This document shows positions 32,201-35,559 of a stretch of 35,559 nt of DNA, piece after piece (the first letter of the stretch is position 1; the number at the start of each line of letters is the position of its first letter). Source of the stretch: Pseudonocardiaceae bacterium (GTDB lineage: Bacteria > Actinomycetota > Actinomycetes > Mycobacteriales > Pseudonocardiaceae). A program made the translations under genes and the position numbers. The notes below the pieces were generated by a model. It saw only the letters and a program-made list of their open reading frames with translations. It was not told the DNA's origin and ran no database searches. The stretch is from NCBI GenBank assembly GCA_009379815.1, contig WHSY01000047.1, positions 1-35,559 on the forward strand, in the 5' to 3' direction.

Positions 32201-34229
32201 CTACGACCACAAGGAGATGGGGATCACGGCCCGCGGCGCCTGGGAGAGCGTCAAGCGCCACTTCCGCGAGCTCGGCGTCGACACCCAGACCCAGCCGTTC
32301 ACCGTCGTGGGCGTCGGCGACATGTCCGGCGACGTGTTCGGCAACGGGATGCTGCTCTCCGAGCACATCCGGCTGCTCGCCGCCTTCGACCACCGGCACG
32401 TCTTCGTCGACCCCGATCCCGACCCGGCGCAGTCGTCGGCGCAGCGGCGCCGGCTGTTCGAGCTCCCGCGCTCGACCTGGGAGGACTACGACCGCTCCGC
32501 GATCAGTCACGGCGGCGGGGTGTGGTCGCGCACGACCAAGCGGATCCCGGTCGGCGAGGCGATGCGCGCCGCACTGGGGATCGCCGACGGCGTCACCGAG
32601 CTCTCGCCACCGGAGCTGATCCGCGCGATCCTGCAGGCGCCCGCGGACCTGCTGTACAACGGCGGCATCGGCACCTACGTCAAGTCGTCGACCGAGAGCC
32701 ACGGCGACGTCGGCGACAAGGCCAACGACGGTGTGCGGGTCGACGGCGCGCAGCTGCGGGCCAGGGTGGTCGGCGAGGGCGGCAACCTCGGGCTGACCCA
32801 GCTCGGCCGGATCGAGTTCGCCAGGGCCGGGGGCAAGGTCAACACCGACGCGATCGACAACTCGGCCGGGGTGGACTGTTCCGACCACGAGGTGAACATC
32901 AAGATCCTGCTCGACCGCCTGGTTGCCGACGGCGACCTGGCGGCAGTGGACCGCAACCCGCTGCTGGAACGGATGACCGGGGAGGTCGCCGACCTGGTGC
33001 TCGGCGACAACATCTCGCAGAACATCCTGCTCGGCGTCGGCAGGGCCCACACCGGGCCGATGCTCTCGGTGCACGGCAGGCTCGTCGAGCATCTCGAGGC
33101 GCAGCGCGGACTGGACCGGGAACTGGAGGCGCTGCCCACGCCGCAGCAGTTCGCGGCGAGGGAGTCGGCTGCTGACGCGCTCACGTCACCGGAGCTGGCG
33201 ACGCTGGTCGCGCACATCAAGCTCGCGCTCACCGACGAGGTGCTCGCCAGCGACCTGCCCGACGCCGAGGTCTTCCGCGCCCGGCTGCCGGAGTACTTCC
33301 CCGTCCCGCTGCGCGAGCGGTTCGCCGCCGCCATCCGCGCCCACCCGCTACGCCGTGAGATCACCACCACGCTGCTGGTCAACGAGGTAGTCGACGGCGG
33401 CGGCATGACGTTCGCCTTCCGGCTGGCGGAGGAGATGTCGGCCAGCGCGACCGACGCGGTGCGCGCGTTCGCCGTCGCGACGGAGGTGTTCGACCTGCAC
33501 TCGACATGGCGGTCGATCGCCGAGCTCGGCAGCGCGATCCCGATCGGCGTCGTCGACGACATGCGGCTGGAGCTGCGCAGGCTGCTCGACCGCACCTGCC
33601 GCTGGCTGCTGATCCACCGGCCGCAACCGCTGGCCGTCGGTGCCGAGATCGCCCGGTTCCGGCGGGTGGTGCATACGCTCGTGCCCCGGGTGCCCGAGTG
33701 GCTGCGGGGCCGCGAGGCCGGCAACGTCGCCGCCGCGTCGCACCGGCTCGCCGAGCAAGGGGTCCCCGAGGAGCTCGCGGGCCGGGTGGGTGCCGCGCTG
33801 ACCACCTTCGGGCTGCTCGACGTCGCCGAGGTCGCCGAGCTCGGGGAGCGCGATGCCAGCGGAGCCGAGGTCGCCGAGTGGGATCCGGCGCACGTCGCGG
33901 AGCTGTACTACGCGCTGTCCGCGCACCTCGACATCGACCGGATGCTCAGCTCCGTCAGCGAGCTCGAGCGGGGTGACCGGTGGCACGCGCTGGCCCGGCT
34001 GGCGCTGCGCGACGACCTCGTCGCCTCGCTGCGTGAGATCACCCTGGACGTGCTGCGCGGCAGCGACCCGGGGGAGGGGATCGACGGCACCATCGGCCGG
34101 TGGGAGCGCGACAACACCTCACGGCTCGAGCGCGCCCGCGCCACCCTCGACGAGATCGCCGGCTCGGGCCCGCTCGACCTGCCCATCCTTTCCGTCGCCA
34201 CCCGTCGGATCCGCGGCATGGTGCGCTGA
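29259..34229 (+). CDS. gdhB: NAD-specific glutamate dehydrogenase, large (about 180 kDa) type
   Basis: A 1656-aa enzyme converting glutamate to 2-oxoglutarate and ammonia with NAD+. ATG 29259 is preceded by GGAG at nine bases; GTG 29244 would add five residues. The N-terminal half carries ACT-like regulatory regions ([29 protein letters not shown]). The catalytic centre shows [40 protein letters not shown] with the active lysine, [16 protein letters not shown], and [39 protein letters not shown]. The length fits the family. Residues near 484-498 hold a short Thr/Ser/His tandem repeat (nt 30708-30752), which looks like an inserted variable linker. It is followed by palindrome copy 3. Confidence 0.95.
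   Translation: [1656 protein letters not shown]
30708..30752 (+). repeat. Three 15-nt tandem units inside gdhB
   Basis: ACCAGCACGACCCAC twice and a third copy with two end changes encode [15 protein letters not shown] in a linker between the N-terminal regulatory and central regions. It is an in-frame minisatellite likely to vary in copy number between strains. Confidence 0.9.
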
Positions 34230-34236
34230 CGCACCC

Positions 34237-34276
34237 GTGAGTGGCGATGCGAGTCATGGCTCACATCGCCACTCAC
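34237..34276. repeat. 40-nt palindrome, copy 3 (one mismatch)
   Basis: Arms 34237-34253 and 34260-34276 around the loop TCATGG. It is the same sequence as copy 1 apart from loop bases and one mismatch in the right arm. It starts seven bases after the gdhB stop. Confidence 0.88.
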
Positions 34277-34300
34277 GACCTGTCCACAGGAGGAGGCACA

Positions 34301-34678
34301 GTGACGGCGTACACCACCGACATCGCGGTGCGGTGGTCGGACATGGATGCGTTCGGCCACGTGAACAACGCCCGCACCGTGACGCTGATCGAGGAGGCCC
34401 GCACCGAGCTGCTCTTCAGCAGGGCCGCTCGGGATGCCGGCGCCGGTGAGCTCGAACGGGGGCTGGTCGTGGCCCGGCTGTCGGTGCACTACGAGCGGCC
34501 GCTGCGCTACACCGGTGCTGCCGCGCGAGTCATGCTGTGGGTGGGTCGGCTGCGGGCGGCCTCCTTCGATCTGGATTACGAGGTTTCCGACGGCCGTTGC
34601 GGTCAGCGGGTCGCCACCGCGCAGGCTCACCGACACCGAACGCGGTTTCCTCACCGGCTACCTGGACGCCGGAGGTGA
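34301..34678 (+). pseudogene. Acyl-CoA thioesterase (hotdog, 4HBT type), C-terminus frameshifted
   Basis: It starts at GTG 34301 with AGGAGGAGG just upstream. The first 105 or so residues are a 4-hydroxybenzoyl-CoA thioesterase-like hotdog: VRWSDMDAFGHVNNARTVTLIEEARTELL, LVVARLSVHYERPLRYTG. Asp/His/Asn of the DxDxxGHVNN motif are present. After VATAQ (near 34625) the frame becomes basic and unlike the family. The +1 frame there continues with RRLTDTERGFLTGYLDAGG, the expected C-terminal helix, to 34703. A short deletion that removed the last strand's residues and changed frame is the simplest explanation. Enzyme activity is uncertain. Confidence 0.75.
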
Positions 34679-34680
34679 CG

Positions 34681-34749
34681 ATGCCGGAAGTGAGCATGCC
34701 TGAGCTGTGCGCCGCCGGTACTCCCTTGCTCCCGCTGCTCGTCTCGTGA
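34681..34749 (+). CDS. Very short open frame (22 aa) ending in palindrome copy 4
   Basis: ATG 34681 is preceded by GGAGG at 34671-34675 and runs 22 codons (MPEVSMPELCAAGTPLLPLLVS) to a TGA supplied by the palindrome. It matches no family I know. It may be the start of a gene truncated when the palindrome or the IS arrived, or merely chance. Confidence 0.25.
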   Translation: MPEVSMPELCAAGTPLLPLLVS

Positions 34750-34785
34750 GTGGTTGTCGGGGTCACAACCCCGACAACCACTCAC
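34746..34785. repeat. 40-nt palindrome, copy 4 (perfect stem, different inner arm)
   Basis: Arms GTGAGTGGTTGTCGGGG (34746-34762) and its exact complement (34769-34785), with loop TCACAA. The outer eight bases match copies 1-3, while the inner nine differ on both sides in a compensatory way. Confidence 0.88.
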
Positions 34786-34862
34786 CTGGCTGTCCCTAGG
34801 TGGCTGGTGTTTTTCGCGTGTCGCTGCCCTGGGCGGCCGCCCCGGTCTAGAACAATGATCAA
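34786..34862. mobile_element. Probable left end of the IS1182-type element
   Basis: Non-coding DNA between palindrome copy 4 and the transposase start. The IS terminal repeat should lie here, but the partner end is beyond the window, so the boundary cannot be fixed. Confidence 0.4.
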
Positions 34863-35559
34863 GTGACGTTGGGGTTGACGCCGAAGCAGCAAGATTTGAT
34901 GTGTGACACGGTGCGGTTCTGCGAGGGCCGGGTCTCGCCGGGATCGATCTACGGGGTGCTGCACCGGGAGTGCTTCGACCTGTTCCCGGACGAGATGTTC
35001 GCCGATCTGTTCACCGATGTGGGTCGGCGCAGTGTGCCGCCGATGATCGTGTCGGTGGTGATGCTGCTGCAGCGTATTGAGGGCTGCTCGGACCGGGAGG
35101 CGGTGGAGCGGTTCGCTTTCGACATGCGGTGGAAGTACGCGGCGGGTGGGTTGGCGTTCGACCATCCGGGGTTCGTGCACACGGTGCTGGTGGACATGCG
35201 GGCCCGGTTGGCCCGGTCGAAGCGCCCGAACCGGATTTTCGAGGTCATCCTGGACGTGGCGCGTCGGGCCGGGTTGGCGGGGCGGCGTCGGGTGCTGGAC
35301 TCGGCCCCGCTGTATGACGCGGTGGCGACCATGGACACTGTCACGCTGATCCGTTCCGCGGTCCGCGGGCTGCTCGCGGTCGCCGACCCTGTGCTGGAGA
35401 CCGCGTTGCGTGCGGTGCTGCTGCGCGATGACGACTACCGGGCGACGGGCAAGCCAGTGTGCGACTACGACGACAAGGCGGCGCGGGAGGCGCTGGTCGA
35501 CGCGCTGGCCCGCGACGCGCACGCGCTGCTGGGCGTGCTGCACGGCCGTGAGCTCGATG
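34863..35559 (+). CDS. IS1182-family transposase, N-terminal part (runs off window)
   Basis: An open frame from GTG 34863 to the window end, 232 codons without a stop. The N-terminus VTLGLTPKQQDLM and the DUF772-type block (RRSVPPMIVSVVMLLQRIEGCSDREAVERFAFDMRWKYAAGG) identify an IS1182-like DDE transposase. VLDSAPLYDAVATMDTVTLI follows, holding the first catalytic Asp region. The remaining catalytic residues lie beyond 35559, so completeness cannot be judged. The antisense frame over the same bases is a GC-rich shadow. Confidence 0.88.
   Translation, partial: MTLGLTPKQQDLMCDTVRFCEGRVSPGSIYGVLHRECFDLFPDEMFADLFTDVGRRSVPPMIVSVVMLLQRIEGCSDREAVERFAFDMRWKYAAGGLAFDHPGFVHTVLVDMRARLARSKRPNRIFEVILDVARRAGLAGRRRVLDSAPLYDAVATMDTVTLIRSAVRGLLAVADPVLETALRAVLLRDDDYRATGKPVCDYDDKAAREALVDALARDAHALLGVLHGRELD

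Noticed and set aside
30069-33092. Long minus-strand open frames under gdhB (453 and 548 codons)
   Set aside because: Mirror frames of a conserved enzyme; no family resemblance or start signals.
34280-34288. CTGTCCACA before the thioesterase as a DnaA box
   Set aside because: It is a single imperfect match overlapping the ribosome-site region, with no replication gene nearby.
34782-35543. Minus-strand 253-codon frame at the right edge
   Set aside because: Antisense to the transposase, whose plus-strand frame has the family motifs.

Overview
The window is GC-rich actinobacterial DNA. Dense short overlaps (ATGA/GTGA), many GTG starts, an actinobacterial-type NAD-glutamate dehydrogenase and a CopD-CtaG fusion fit the Pseudonocardiaceae (Pseudonocardia or a relative). 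The genus is an inference from gene style only.

Layout. (1) 1-1140: the end of an integrated element, made of a tyrosine integrase with a broken N-terminus, a hairpin, and the tRNA-Arg(UCU) whose 3' end faces the integrase. (2) 1245-4633: a decaying nitrate reductase operon on the minus strand. narI and narJ are intact, narH carries a one-base insertion, and narG is reduced to about 99 C-terminal codons with its own frameshift. (3) 4687-6248: a two-subunit CoA-transferase (pcaIJ/catIJ type). (4) 6418-18133: an IclR regulator, a Tat-exported taurine/sulfonate-type ABC transporter, and a tightly coupled gene set. That set holds a UGSC-family selenoprotein, an uncharacterised TDGLPVVP-motif protein, a 91-aa CxxC protein, an IlvD/Edd dehydratase, an FAD oxidoreductase, both aconitase-X subunits and a MetE-like methyltransferase. 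(5) 18130-21816: pcaH-pcaG-pcaB-pcaC and an IclR (PcaR-like) regulator, all overlapping or nearly so. (6) 21894-34749: general genes (copD-ctaG fusion, ssb paralogue, ettA, a TPR/degenerate-GGDEF protein, NAD-Gdh, a damaged thioesterase). (7) 34863 to the end: an IS1182-type transposase running off the window.

The most interesting item is the gene at 10167-10709. Its in-frame TGA (10461-10463) lies exactly at the U of a U-G-S-C motif, and a compact hairpin with a G-U apical loop follows at bSECIS distance. Read through, the two apparent fragments form one 180-aa selenoprotein whose stop overlaps the next start. It lies in a continuous importer-plus-catabolic cluster that abuts protocatechuate 3,4-cleavage genes. 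I infer an undescribed selenium-dependent catabolic pathway for an imported small anionic compound, perhaps aromatic, that may drain into the beta-ketoadipate route. The substrate cannot be read from the sequence.

A second notable signal is a family of four 40-nt palindromes (17-nt arms, 6-nt loop). The outer GTGAGTGG is invariant and the inner arms change in a compensatory way. They sit at or just after stop codons, and in three cases supply the stop.
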